Source: JBMOKU01 sp049324315 | GTDB lineage: Bacteria > Bacillota > Clostridia > Peptostreptococcales > Thermotaleaceae | Assembly: GCA_049324315.1 (NCBI GenBank) | Contig: JBMOKU010000073.1 | Coordinates: 1-64,000, forward strand | Length of the DNA stretch: 64,000 nt | Reading direction: 5' to 3' | Shown here: in pieces, positions 7,701-16,188 of the stretch | Position numbering within the stretch: the stretch's first letter is position 1 | Layout of the letters: every line of letters starts with the position of its first letter | Made by a program: the position numbers and the translations under genes | Notes under the pieces: generated by a model | What the model was told of the DNA's origin: nothing | Databases searched by the model: none | What the model saw: the letters and a program-made list of their open reading frames with translations, nothing else

Positions 7701-8562
7701 TGGAAAAGATTTATTAAAACTGACATCTGAGAAAAATGCCAGAATTTCAGATGTTGTTATCGAGAAAGAATGTATCTATTCAGATTCAACAAAGGAAGCT
7801 GTTCGAAAAAGAATGAAAAATAACTTAGATGTTATGAAAGCTTCTGCCCAGCATGCTATTGACAATGAGGTAAAATCCGTAGGCGGCATTATCGGCGGTG
7901 ATGCTAAAAAGATGGAAGCCTATCGAAAAACAGGTAAAACCGTTTGTGGAGACGTTATTAATAAAGCCATGGCCCGAGCATTTTCCACCTCTGAAGTAAA
8001 CGCTTCTATGGGAAGAATTTGCGCGGCACCTACAGCCGGTGCGTCTGGAATTATTCCTGCAGCCATCCTTACAGTGGGCGAACAATTGGATGCATCCGAG
8101 GATCAGTTAATTAACGCATTGTTTACTGCCTCCGGCGTAGGAGAAATCATTGCAAAGAACGCTACCTTATCCGGCGCAGAGGGAGGATGCCAGGCAGAAT
8201 GCGGCGCCGCAGCGGCCATGGCAGCGGCAGCTATTGTGGAAATGTATGGTGGAACACCGGATATGGCACTCCATGCAGCGGCCGCATCTCTTAAAAACAT
8301 TATGGGACTTATCTGCGACCCGATTGCCGGCTTAGTAGAAGCGCCTTGTGCAAAACGAAATGCTTCCGGCGTGGTCAATGCCATGCTTTCTGCAGATTTA
8401 GCCCTGGCAGGCGTTCAAAGTATTATCCCCTTTGACGAAGTCGTAGAAGCCATGTTCAAGGTTGGAAAAGCACTGCCCCACGAACTGCGGGAAACAGCTC
8501 TGGGAGGCATCGCTACAACCGAAACAGGCATCAGGATCAAAAAAGAAATATTTGGTGAATGA
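7690..8562 (+). CDS. sdaAA: L-serine dehydratase, alpha subunit (Fe-S)
   Basis: A 290-residue alpha subunit holding the oxygen-sensitive iron-sulfur cluster. It has KSVGGIIGGDAKK, the APTAGASGIIPA loop, and Cys residues in GGCQAECG and CDPIAGLVEAPC, the last two being the usual cluster ligands. Start ATG at 7690 lies behind GAGGAGGG inside the end of sdaAB. With sdaAB it lets the cell ferment serine to pyruvate. A good terminator follows. Confidence 0.93.
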   Translation: MYNSGKDLLKLTSEKNARISDVVIEKECIYSDSTKEAVRKRMKNNLDVMKASAQHAIDNEVKSVGGIIGGDAKKMEAYRKTGKTVCGDVINKAMARAFSTSEVNASMGRICAAPTAGASGIIPAAILTVGEQLDASEDQLINALFTASGVGEIIAKNATLSGAEGGCQAECGAAAAMAAAAIVEMYGGTPDMALHAAAASLKNIMGLICDPIAGLVEAPCAKRNASGVVNAMLSADLALAGVQSIIPFDEVVEAMFKVGKALPHELRETALGGIATTETGIRIKKEIFGE

Positions 8563-8566
8563 TGAA

Positions 8567-8592
8567 AAGGTAGGATGTTAGCATCCTACCTT
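8567..8592 (+). terminator. terminator after sdaAA
   Basis: Perfect 11-bp arms AAGGTAGGATG (8567-8577) and complement (8582-8592), followed by TCTCTTATTCTTTTC. Confidence 0.8.
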
Positions 8593-8679
8593 CTCTTATT
8601 CTTTTCTATTATAGATGTGGAATCGTAAAGTTTTATTTTCATTTAAACCTGTTTATTTGTGAGGATTAGACTTCTATTT

Positions 8680-8791
8680 GGTTAGAAGTTAGAGGTTAGA
8701 AGTTCCAGGGTCAATCTTATAAGCTTTTAAATCCTTAAAGACTGAAAAGATAGACATAAAGCGTCTAACATCTAACTTCTAACGTCTAACC
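8680..8791. repeat. inverted arrays of GTTAGA-type short repeats
   Basis: The left arm (8680-8704) reads GGTTAGAAGTTAGAGGTTAG plus AAGTT. The right arm (8763-8791) is an inverted array of the same unit (complement GTTAGACGTTAGAAGTTAG..). Units repeat about every 8 bp and the arms are separated by about 58 bp. The stretch has no ORF and sits between convergent genes. It could be a small MITE-like element or a degraded repeat; I cannot name the family. Confidence 0.5.
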
Positions 8792-8844
8792 CTATGAATC
8801 ACTATTCTTTGATTGGGAAATAGTTTATAGACGAAGATTGAATT

Positions 8845-9657
8845 CTATAATTCCACATCTATATCCCCTTGTACATCTTTAACATTTTCATCTTCTATTT
8901 TTATCAATACATAAGGATACGTAATGACCTGAGCTACAATATCCCCTTTTCCGGGAGCGTTGACATGGGCTGCCACGTAGGCCGTATCCGGTGTAATCAT
9001 GGTCACATTGTCTACCTCTACAGAATAGCCCCCCGTGGGTTTCTCCCCACCGCTGACAAGAATGTAAATCTCATGATCTACTTTTTTATAATAGATACCC
9101 CCATTTTTATAATTCGACTCTACCCAATTTTTTATTTCTTCAATGTCTTGAATCCAATGTGTCATAATCGTTTCATAGGATACAACCGTTTCAACAGGAT
9201 TGATATCTGTACGGATGTTTACCGTATAGCTTTGCTGATCCCATTCTACTGTAGCACCTAAGCTCTCTGCCACAAACCTGACAGGTACAAACGTACGGTT
9301 ATCCACCAGCTTTGCCGGTACATCCAACCGAATAGTCTCCGGAAGTCCTGTAAAATCAAAGTTCCGATAGATTTTGGCTTCACGGGTCCCTATAGGCACT
9401 TCAATCCGCATGTATTTATTCCTAATCAAAGCAGTTGCGGTCTTTTCATTCCAGGATACTTCGGCACCCAGCTTTTCAAAAACACCTCTAAGGGGCACCA
9501 GCACCCTACCATCCTCCAGCATGGGATTTACATCAAAAGTAAGTTTTTCATTATCTACTTGTACTTTAATATCCGGACGCTCTTCTGCAAAATTTACAGT
9601 AAACCCTGCCATCAACAAGGCTGACGTAAGCAGCATACAAATCACTTTTTTCATCAT
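8845..9657 (-). CDS. exported copper-amine-oxidase-N / PrcB-C domain protein
   Basis: A 270-residue protein with a signal peptide (about 1-24, MMKKVICMLLTSALLMAGF). A copper amine oxidase N-terminal-like domain follows (about 30-150), with the paired motifs GRVLVPLRGVFEKLGAEVSW and RTFVPVRFVAESLGATVEW. These domains are a wall-associated module in Clostridia and do not imply amine oxidase activity. The C-terminal part (about 195-262) contains GGEKPTGGYSVEV and YPYVLIKIE, resembling the PrcB C-terminal domain. AGGAGG precedes the ATG. Likely secreted or wall-linked; function unknown. Confidence 0.82.
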   Translation of the reverse strand: MMKKVICMLLTSALLMAGFTVNFAEERPDIKVQVDNEKLTFDVNPMLEDGRVLVPLRGVFEKLGAEVSWNEKTATALIRNKYMRIEVPIGTREAKIYRNFDFTGLPETIRLDVPAKLVDNRTFVPVRFVAESLGATVEWDQQSYTVNIRTDINPVETVVSYETIMTHWIQDIEEIKNWVESNYKNGGIYYKKVDHEIYILVSGGEKPTGGYSVEVDNVTMITPDTAYVAAHVNAPGKGDIVAQVITYPYVLIKIEDENVKDVQGDIDVEL

Positions 9658-10056
9658 ATTCGCCTCCTTCCTATATCTTTAGACACATATATGCGAAATA
9701 AGTTCCATTAATCTTAATTTTTTCATGAAAAAATTCAAAAAAAATCCTAGCCTTTCGTCGATACCACACTTTTACTGTTCGCTGATTTGTATCACCTCTC
9801 TTTCATATATTCCCTTACCATTACTTTTCTATAGATAAAGTCAGAATCCTTCCTTTAAAGTTTATACTATCTGTGCATCTTTCATTTCTTTTTCACGTCA
9901 CGATCCGAAACGTAAAGTATATTTATATGACCGCTTAAAAACAATAGAACAAAGCACTAAAAAATATTTACAATTAGTCAAAATAGTAGTAGAATTTAAT
10001 TAAAAGATGACTATAGGGAAACAACGTTTCCTATAAGTGAACATGGAGGTATGATT
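9658..10056. other. 399-bp intergenic region with IclR operator
   Basis: The A/T-rich spacer between the exported protein gene and the IclR gene has no convincing ORF. The only clear structure is the GGAAAC-AAC-GTTTCC dyad near its right end. Confidence 0.5.
10017..10031. promoter_or_regulatory. putative IclR-family operator
   Basis: GGAAACAACGTTTCC is a perfect 6-bp dyad with a 3-bp spacer, 25 bp ahead of the iclR-type start. It resembles the TGGAAAT-N-ATTTCCA operators known for IclR-family proteins, which suggests autoregulation and control of the downstream aspartate genes. Confidence 0.55.
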
Positions 10057-10809
10057 ATGAACAGTACCGAAAAAGTGCTGTGGGTTTTAAAACGACTGGG
10101 TGAGCACCCTTTTGAAATGGGATTAACAGATTTGGCAAGAGAAATGGGCTATGAAAAAAGCGGCATCTATAAGATTTTAAACATGATGGTCAAAGATGGT
10201 TTTATTGTTCAAAACAGCAACACCAAAAAGTACTTTCTAGGCCCCGCTTTATACCGTCTTGGCATCGTATACAGTGAGCAAAAAGGAATCTGGGAGCTGG
10301 CAAAGCCAGTAATGAAAGAAATTGTTGAGATTACTCAGGAAACCGTTACTTTAGGTATTCGCGAGGGCATGGACGCCATATTGGCATATAAACTTGAAAG
10401 TACCCACGAAATCCGCCTGCATGGTAAAGTGGGAAAAAAATACCCGATTAATGCCGGATCTATGGGTAAGGTATTGGCTGCCTACCATGATCCAAAGCTG
10501 ATTCAAGAATATTTAAAGCACCACACCCTTGAAAAGAAGACGGATAATACAATTATTGACAAGGAAAAGCTCTTAGAAGAATACGCGCTTATTCGCCAAC
10601 AAGGCTATGCAACCAGCAACGAGGAAAACACCGTAGGTGGATTTGGTATCGCTGCACCCATCTACGATAAGGAAGGCAGTGTATGGACATGTCTCTGTTT
10701 AGCCGGTCCAAAAAGCAGATTCACTGATGAAAATATAAAAAGTTGGGTTTCCCTTGTTATTGATGGAGCCCGTGAGATTTCCTACAGACAAGGGTATAAA
10801 TATGAATAG
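10057..10809 (+). CDS. IclR-family transcriptional regulator
   Basis: A 250-residue regulator with an N-terminal winged helix-turn-helix (about 5-60: MGLTDLAREMGYEKSGIYKILNMM) and the C-terminal IclR effector-binding domain (about 75-248; NAGSMGKVLAAY, GYATSNEENTVGGFGIAAPIYD). GGAGGT abuts the ATG at 10051, so the ATG at 10057 (6-nt spacing) is preferred. It is the first gene of a co-directional cluster with aspartate racemase, carboxyltransferase and aspartate aminotransferase, and probably controls it. The effector is likely a dicarboxylate, keto acid or amino acid, by analogy only. Confidence 0.88.
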   Translation: MNSTEKVLWVLKRLGEHPFEMGLTDLAREMGYEKSGIYKILNMMVKDGFIVQNSNTKKYFLGPALYRLGIVYSEQKGIWELAKPVMKEIVEITQETVTLGIREGMDAILAYKLESTHEIRLHGKVGKKYPINAGSMGKVLAAYHDPKLIQEYLKHHTLEKKTDNTIIDKEKLLEEYALIRQQGYATSNEENTVGGFGIAAPIYDKEGSVWTCLCLAGPKSRFTDENIKSWVSLVIDGAREISYRQGYKYE

Positions 10810-10830
10810 ACCTATCGGGAGGCAAAATTG

Positions 10831-11532
10831 ATGGAGAAGACACTTGGCATCATTGGCGGCATGGGTCCCTTGGCAACGGTTAAGCTATTTGAAAAGATTG
10901 TTACGTTGACGGACGCCCGTAGTGATCAGGAACATATTCGTATTTTAATCGATAATAACACCTTCATTCCGGATAGAACCTCCTATCTCGTTGGAATAGG
11001 AGAAGACCCAAGGGAACAATTGATCGATTCGGCAAAAAAACTGGAATCAGCGGGAGCAGACTTTTTAGTGATGCCCTGCAACACAGCCCATTACTTCTAT
11101 AACGATATCCTGCAGCAAATCAACATTCCGTTTCTCCACATGATCGAAGAAACAGCCAATATCATTTTGGAGAAATATCCCGGTATTGAAAAAGTAGGTC
11201 TGCTGGCAACTGTGGGCACCTGCAAAACCGGTGTATATGCAGATGTTTTCCAAAAAAAAGGCATCCAAGTTTTGCAGCCGTCAGAAGAACACCAGCAATA
11301 TGTTACAGATCTGATTTACGGTATTAAAGAGAACAGAAAGGTAAATATCGATCACTTCTATACAGCAGTAAACGCACTGAACAGTGCAGGTTGTCAGGTA
11401 TGTATTTTAGGCTGTACGGAACTCTCCGTAGCCTATGATTTATTCCATCTAAAAGGTACATACGTAGATGCGCTGGATGTGATTTCAAGAAAAGCTATTG
11501 AATTTGCCGGTAAACGTGTTTTAGAAAAGTAA
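10831..11532 (+). CDS. aspartate/glutamate racemase family protein
   Basis: A 233-residue PLP-independent amino acid racemase. The two catalytic cysteines lie in the expected motifs MPCNTAHYFY and LGCTELSV, and the N-terminus GIIGGMGPLATV matches the aspartate racemase branch. GGGAGG precedes the ATG at 10831; a TTG three bases earlier is less likely. The intergenic gap behind the IclR gene is only about 20 nt. Next to aspartate aminotransferase it most likely feeds D-aspartate into L-aspartate catabolism. Glutamate specificity cannot be excluded. Confidence 0.87.
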   Translation: MEKTLGIIGGMGPLATVKLFEKIVTLTDARSDQEHIRILIDNNTFIPDRTSYLVGIGEDPREQLIDSAKKLESAGADFLVMPCNTAHYFYNDILQQINIPFLHMIEETANIILEKYPGIEKVGLLATVGTCKTGVYADVFQKKGIQVLQPSEEHQQYVTDLIYGIKENRKVNIDHFYTAVNALNSAGCQVCILGCTELSVAYDLFHLKGTYVDALDVISRKAIEFAGKRVLEK

Positions 11533-11544
11533 AGGAGGTATATT

Positions 11545-12942
11545 ATGTCAAAAGTAAGAATAACCGAAACCGTACTACGTGATGCACATCAATCCTTAAT
11601 CGCAACGAGAATGAAAACGGAAGAAATGATTCCTATCCTAGAAACATTAGATAAAGTAGGGTATCATTCCCTGGAAATGTGGGGCGGTGCTACCTTCGAC
11701 TCCTGTTTACGATTCCTAAATGAAGACCCATGGGAACGTTTAAGAATCATACGTAAAGCTGTGAAAAATACCAAGCTGCAAATGCTCCTTAGAGGACAGA
11801 ACCTGCTTGGATACAAGCACTATGCAGATGATGTGGTAAGCGAATTCGTAAAAAAATCTATTCACAATGGAATTGATATCCTTAGAATCTTTGATGCACT
11901 GAACGATGTCCGAAACTTAGAGGTAGCAATAAAAACGACAAAAAAGGAAGGTGGGCATGCGCAAGCTGCGATTTCATACACCATCAGTCCCGTACACAAT
12001 ACAGAGCATTATCTAACTGTTGCAAAACAAATGGAAGATATGGGCGCCGACTCCATATGCGTTAAAGATATGTCCGGTATCTTAACACCATATTATGCCT
12101 ACGAATTAATTTCGAAACTTAAGAGTACCGTGAAGGTTCCTATTCAGCTTCACACCCACTACACCAGCGGTGTAGCATCCATGACGTACCTGAAAGCCAT
12201 TGAAGCCGGTGTTGATGTGGTTGATACAGCTATTTCGCCAATGGCCCTTGGGACATCCCAGCCACCGACAGAACCGCTAGTTGCCTCTTTACAGGGCACA
12301 CAGTATGACACAGGTCTAAATCTTACCGTATTAAATGAAATCGCAGAACATTTCAGCCCTATACGGGATAAGTATCTAAAGAGCGGACAATTAGATCCCA
12401 AAGTCTTAGGTGTAGACGTAAATGCCCTGATATATCAGGTGCCCGGCGGTATGTTATCCAATCTTGTTTCTCAATTAAAAATGCAAAACGCTGTAGATAA
12501 ATATGAGGAAGTATTGAAGGAAGTTCCTAAAGTAAGAGAAGATCTTGGTTATCCACCTTTAGTAACACCACTAAGTCAGATGGTGGGAACGCAGGCCGTA
12601 TTCAATGTGGTATTGGGCGAACGCTATAAAATGGTACCGAAAGAGATCAAAGCTTATGTTAAAGGAGAATATGGAAAACCAACCGTAGAAATCTCAGAAG
12701 AAATCAAGAAAAAGATCATCGGTGAAGAAGAAACCATCCAGTGCAGACCAGCAGACTTAATCGCACCTCAGCTGGAGAACTTCAAAAATGAAATGAAGGA
12801 ATACTATGAGCAAGAAGAAGACGTATTGTCCTATGCTTTATTCCCTCCAGTAGCTATGGAGTACTTCAAATACCGTCAAGCACAAAAATATAAGATTGAC
12901 AGCAGCTTAGTTGACAAGGAGCAGAAGGTTTATACAGTATAA
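11545..12942 (+). CDS. carboxyltransferase subunit (oxaloacetate decarboxylase alpha / PycB type) without biotin domain
   Basis: A 465-residue protein of the HMGL-like carboxyltransferase family. It has ETVLRDAHQSLIATRM with the metal-binding Asp, ICVKDMSGIL with the Lys that is carbamylated in relatives, and the metal-ligand HTHYTSG. Family members decarboxylate oxaloacetate or transfer its carboxyl to biotin. The C-terminal biotinyl domain of full-length OadA (about 580-600 residues) is absent, so a separate biotin carrier would be needed. No OadB/OadG or carrier lies in the window. With the aminotransferase it would turn aspartate into pyruvate. AAAGGAGG precedes the ATG. Confidence 0.87.
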   Translation: MSKVRITETVLRDAHQSLIATRMKTEEMIPILETLDKVGYHSLEMWGGATFDSCLRFLNEDPWERLRIIRKAVKNTKLQMLLRGQNLLGYKHYADDVVSEFVKKSIHNGIDILRIFDALNDVRNLEVAIKTTKKEGGHAQAAISYTISPVHNTEHYLTVAKQMEDMGADSICVKDMSGILTPYYAYELISKLKSTVKVPIQLHTHYTSGVASMTYLKAIEAGVDVVDTAISPMALGTSQPPTEPLVASLQGTQYDTGLNLTVLNEIAEHFSPIRDKYLKSGQLDPKVLGVDVNALIYQVPGGMLSNLVSQLKMQNAVDKYEEVLKEVPKVREDLGYPPLVTPLSQMVGTQAVFNVVLGERYKMVPKEIKAYVKGEYGKPTVEISEEIKKKIIGEEETIQCRPADLIAPQLENFKNEMKEYYEQEEDVLSYALFPPVAMEYFKYRQAQKYKIDSSLVDKEQKVYTV

Positions 12943-13050
12943 GTATCCGACAGTAAATTCTCTATGCACAAATTGACTATTGTCAGAAAATTTGATATTC
13001 TTAGGGTTAAACATTAGAACCGATCAATGTGAATATAAGGAGGCCAAAAA

Positions 13051-14238
13051 ATGAGTAAACAGCTTTCTCAAAAAAACATGCAAATTTCTCCATCCGTAAC
13101 ATTAGCCATCACAGCCAAGGCTAAAAAGATGAAAGCAGACGGAATCGATGTCATGAGCTTCGGTGCAGGCGAACCGGACTTCAATACACCTGCTCATATC
13201 CGAAAAGCAGCTTTTGATGCCATGGAGAAAGGTATGACAGGCTACACGGCTTCATCAGGTCTGCCTGAGTTAAAGCAGGCTATCTGCGAAAAATTGAAAA
13301 AGGAGAATAACCTAGCGTATACACCTGAAAATATCGTTGTTTCAAACGGTGCAAAGCATTCTCTGTTTAATGCGCTGCAGGCAATCTGTAACCCTGGTGA
13401 TGAAGTAATCGTTCCTGTTCCATTCTGGGTAAGCTATCCGGAATTGGTAAAATTAGCGGATGCAACTCCTATTTTGGTTGAAACTCCGGAGGAAAACGGA
13501 TTTAAATATGATGAGAAAAGCTTACTGGCTGCTATCAATGAAAATACAAAGGCAATCATCCTTAACAGCCCTAACAATCCTACCGGCTCTGTCTACACGG
13601 AAGCAGAGCTAAAGAAAATTGCTGAAATCGCAGAAAAGCATGATATTTATGTAATATCTGATGAAATCTATGAGAAATTAGTTTATGATGGAGAGCATAT
13701 CAGTATCGCTTCTTTTGGTGATAAGATCAAAGACTTGACCATCGTCATCAATGGAATGTCCAAAGCCTATGCCATGACCGGCTGGAGAATCGGATACCTT
13801 GCTGCCAATAAGGAAATCGCAAATATTATCAATAATATTCAGAGCCACGCCACCTCAAATCCAAATACCATTGCACAATATGCAAGTATTGAAGCCTTGA
13901 AAGGTGATCAAGAACCAATCCAGAAGATGGTGGAAGCTTTTGTTGAAAGAAGAAACTATATGGTTGAGAAGATCAATACAATTCCTGGCATCTCCTGCAG
14001 AAAACCAGAGGGCGCTTTCTACGTCATGGTGAATATCTCACAATTGATGGGAAAAACATTAAAGGGCTATGCCATCAACAGCTCTATGGACTTGGCCGGT
14101 TATCTACTGGATACAGCTCAGGTAGCCGTTATTCCTGGATCAGGCTTTGGCTCAGACAACTATGTTAGACTTTCCTATGCAACATCTCTTGAAAACATCA
14201 AGGAAGGCTTAAGAAGAATCGAAGAAGCTTTGAAATAG
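13051..14238 (+). CDS. pyridoxal phosphate aspartate aminotransferase
   Basis: A 395-residue class I/II aminotransferase of the aspartate (AspC/AAT Ib) subgroup. It has MSFGAGEPDFNTP, the substrate/PLP loop NSPNNPTG, the Asp in VISDEIYEKLVYDG, and the PLP Lys in NGMSKAYAMTGWRIGY. AAGGAGG precedes the ATG. The 108-bp gap from the upstream gene shows no clear terminator, so it may share the transcript. It interconverts aspartate and oxaloacetate and completes the racemase-aminotransferase-decarboxylase route. Confidence 0.92.
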   Translation: MSKQLSQKNMQISPSVTLAITAKAKKMKADGIDVMSFGAGEPDFNTPAHIRKAAFDAMEKGMTGYTASSGLPELKQAICEKLKKENNLAYTPENIVVSNGAKHSLFNALQAICNPGDEVIVPVPFWVSYPELVKLADATPILVETPEENGFKYDEKSLLAAINENTKAIILNSPNNPTGSVYTEAELKKIAEIAEKHDIYVISDEIYEKLVYDGEHISIASFGDKIKDLTIVINGMSKAYAMTGWRIGYLAANKEIANIINNIQSHATSNPNTIAQYASIEALKGDQEPIQKMVEAFVERRNYMVEKINTIPGISCRKPEGAFYVMVNISQLMGKTLKGYAINSSMDLAGYLLDTAQVAVIPGSGFGSDNYVRLSYATSLENIKEGLRRIEEALK

Positions 14239-14245
14239 CCTGAAT

Positions 14246-14286
14246 AAAAAGCTCATTCTCCATTATACACGGAGGATGAGCTTTTT
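14246..14286. terminator. bidirectional terminator
   Basis: AAAAAGCTCATTCTCC (from 14246) pairs with GGAGGATGAGCTTTTT (14271-14286) around a short loop, with flanking A and T runs. It lies between the convergent aminotransferase and zinc-ribbon genes. Confidence 0.8.
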
Positions 14287-14287
14287 C

Positions 14288-14536
14288 TCATTCATTCTCA
14301 CGAATTATGCTATCTCCCAGGTCAATGATTATCTTTTTACAATGGTCACACCGCTGGCACTTTACTTTCGGCTGCGTGAACAGCCCGTATTCACCAATCG
14401 TTTCTGCTTCAAGCTCCAACGCAGCCAAGGTTGGTTCCTTAGATGCAGACAGCCATTTAAAAGCATAATTCACACCATAGCTTCCGCCATAAATGTATCC
14501 TTCCGTAAGCCCTTTTCCACAATACGGGCAATCCAT
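14288..14536 (-). CDS. small zinc-ribbon protein (DUF6487-like)
   Basis: An 82-residue protein beginning MDCPYCGKGL, with a second pair of cysteines in CQRCDHCKKIIID, so a four-Cys zinc ribbon. GGGGAG lies 6 nt before the ATG at 14536. Longer upstream readings run through the 3' end of the acetyltransferase gene and are not used. The middle (GYIYGGSYGVNYAFKWLSA) is the PF20097/DUF6487-type core, recognised with moderate confidence. It directly follows the GNAT gene and is probably co-transcribed. Function unknown. Confidence 0.72.
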   Translation of the reverse strand: MDCPYCGKGLTEGYIYGGSYGVNYAFKWLSASKEPTLAALELEAETIGEYGLFTQPKVKCQRCDHCKKIIIDLGDSIIRENE

Positions 14537-14537
14537 A

Positions 14538-14960
14538 TTATACTCCCCTCTCCGGTCTTTTGAACATATATATATATCCGCTCTCCTCCTGGAAACCGCA
14601 CTTATCATATAGTCCCTCTGCATATTTTGTCCATAGGGCAAAACTTGTGTCTTTAATATCAGGATGATCGATCATAAAATCAACCAATTTCTTACCTAGA
14701 CCTTTTCCCCTGTATTCATTGTCAATAATGACGTCCAAAATTAGACTGTAGACCGCATAATCCGTTACAACCCTTGCAAAACCGATCTGTACATCCTGAT
14801 GAAAGACAGAAAAGCAAAGAGAGCCCTCAATGGATTTCCCTATGATTTCTACTGGCCTCTCCTGTGCCCAATGGGACTGCCTCAGCAAATGACAAACCTC
14901 TTCTAAATGAATTTTGCTTTTATCGTCCGTGAAAAGATATTCGCCACAGCAAATTTCCAT
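14538..14960 (-). CDS. GNAT-family N-acetyltransferase
   Basis: A 140-residue single-domain acetyltransferase. The acetyl-CoA motif A is VIIDNEYRGKGLGKKLVDFMI, followed by a C-terminal YDKCGFQEESGYIYMFKRP typical of the family. The acceptor is unknown. The zinc-ribbon gene follows one base after its stop. Confidence 0.87.
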   Translation of the reverse strand: MEICCGEYLFTDDKSKIHLEEVCHLLRQSHWAQERPVEIIGKSIEGSLCFSVFHQDVQIGFARVVTDYAVYSLILDVIIDNEYRGKGLGKKLVDFMIDHPDIKDTSFALWTKYAEGLYDKCGFQEESGYIYMFKRPERGV

Positions 14961-15098
14961 ATCATCATTTCCTTTCTATCCTATTGATTAAAGATATTTT
15001 ACCATAACTTTTATCATATTTATGGAAAAATCATCTACTATGTCGAAATACTTACCCTTCTTGGAATTGTGTCAAATGAGAATACTAGAGCTTATTTT

Positions 15099-15167
15099 AT
15101 GATTTTCTGTGAAAATCATCGTGTACAAGCTTTAACAAAACAAATGCTTCTGTCATATTGTACAAGC
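15099..15167. promoter_or_regulatory. dyad and direct repeats upstream of split sigma genes
   Basis: A perfect 9-bp palindrome, ATGATTTTC-TGT-GAAAATCAT, lies at 15099-15119. TGTACAAGC is repeated at 15122-15130 and 15159-15167. These sit 20-90 bp ahead of the sigma-like gene and could be an autoregulatory promoter/operator. No consensus sigma-70 promoter is visible here. Confidence 0.4.
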
Positions 15168-15187
15168 GGAGGGAGGTTATCTTAAAA

Positions 15188-15742
15188 ATGGAAAGGATTT
15201 TACATCAATTTCTTCAAAACCCAGAAATGGAGAAATTATGTTACGAAGCAAGGAATAACAACAATGAAGAGGCACGGAAACAATTAAATGAAAAGTTTAA
15301 CGACTATCTTTTCGAGGTTTACTTCCTCAGCTATGTAAATAAAACAATATCCCTTACAGCAAAAGAGATTTATAGAAAAAACAAGATTTTACAAAATAGA
15401 GAAGCGTGTTTTTTAAATAGTCCTGAACCTGAATCAGCGATAGAATTAATCGATAGTATTCCAGATAACTCCGGAGATTTTGTTGAAGAAATTATATGTA
15501 AAGAAGAATCAACAACATTAGCAAACCATCTTATTGATCCTCACCTAATTAAGGCTGTAAGCAGATTAAATGATAAACAAAAGCTAATTATTTACAAAAC
15601 ATTTGTTGAGCAAAAATCTCCTTCGGGAATAGCGAGAGAATTAGATATTCCGAATAAAACAGTTAGAAATCTTAAGTGTCAAGCATTAAAATCATTAAGG
15701 CAATGGTTAAGAAGTGAGAAAAATAACACAGACAATAAGTAA
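15188..15742 (+). CDS. sigma factor-like protein with region 4 (SigO-like)
   Basis: A 184-residue protein. The C-terminal part (about 115-175) is a sigma-70 region 4 helix-turn-helix: LNDKQKLIIYKTFVEQKSPSGIARELDIPNKTVRNLKCQALKSLRQWL. The N-terminal part has no convincing region 2. GGAGGGAGG lies 10 nt before the ATG at 15188; the frame is open further upstream but without a better start. The next gene encodes a short region-2-like protein. The pair resembles B. subtilis SigO (YvrI) and RsoA, which act together as one two-subunit sigma factor. A UviA/TcdR-like role in toxin or bacteriocin expression is an alternative. Confidence 0.68.
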   Translation: MERILHQFLQNPEMEKLCYEARNNNNEEARKQLNEKFNDYLFEVYFLSYVNKTISLTAKEIYRKNKILQNREACFLNSPEPESAIELIDSIPDNSGDFVEEIICKEESTTLANHLIDPHLIKAVSRLNDKQKLIIYKTFVEQKSPSGIARELDIPNKTVRNLKCQALKSLRQWLRSEKNNTDNK

Positions 15743-15770
15743 TGTACATTAATAATGGAGGTAAAATATA

Positions 15771-16067
15771 TTGAATGATGAATCTCAATTAAAAGACTTA
15801 CATGGCAGAGCTTTACGAGGGGATCACGATGCCGCCTTTGAAATCTTACAAATGTTTAGACGGAAGATATATATATACAGCTTTGTGAACGGACAATTTC
15901 ATGATGATTACTTTCAAGAATTAAACTTAAGACTACTGCAATGTATAAAAAAATTCAGATTCAAATCAAATTATGATGTATTAAATCTACTAAAAAAGAT
16001 GTCTAAAACAGCCAGCTCATCCAAGTGGATAACAAACAAGAAATTTTTTCAGAAAAACTTTTCATAA
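15771..16067 (+). CDS. region-2-like sigma co-factor (RsoA-like)
   Basis: A 98-residue protein with TTG start; GGAGGT lies 8 nt upstream. Residues about 12-65 (RALRGDHDAAFEILQMFRRK.. DDYFQELNLRLLQCIKKFRF) resemble the helix-turn-helix/sigma region 2 module of RsoA-type proteins that bind core RNA polymerase. It follows the region-4 gene by 28 nt and is surely in the same operon. The C-terminal 25 residues are basic and unlike the family. Recognition is by pattern and gene pairing, not by alignment. Confidence 0.55.
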   Translation: MNDESQLKDLHGRALRGDHDAAFEILQMFRRKIYIYSFVNGQFHDDYFQELNLRLLQCIKKFRFKSNYDVLNLLKKMSKTASSSKWITNKKFFQKNFS

Positions 16068-16105
16068 TTCGGGACATTCGTCTTTCTCATTCCATCTTTA
16101 TAAGT

Positions 16106-16144
16106 GTAAGACAAAACGAACTGGCCAGAGCATAGGAGTCTTAC
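16106..16144 (+). promoter_or_regulatory. inverted repeat upstream of the 125-residue gene
   Basis: GTAAGAC (16106-16112) and GTCTTAC (16138-16144) flank 25 nt in the gap between the RsoA-like gene and the next gene. It may be an operator or a leader stem-loop. The stretch also lacks a consensus sigma-70 promoter, so recognition by the split sigma factor is possible. Confidence 0.3.
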
Positions 16145-16188
16145 CTAAATAAATACAAAAAATTTACAAATATAGAGGAGAGGATTTT

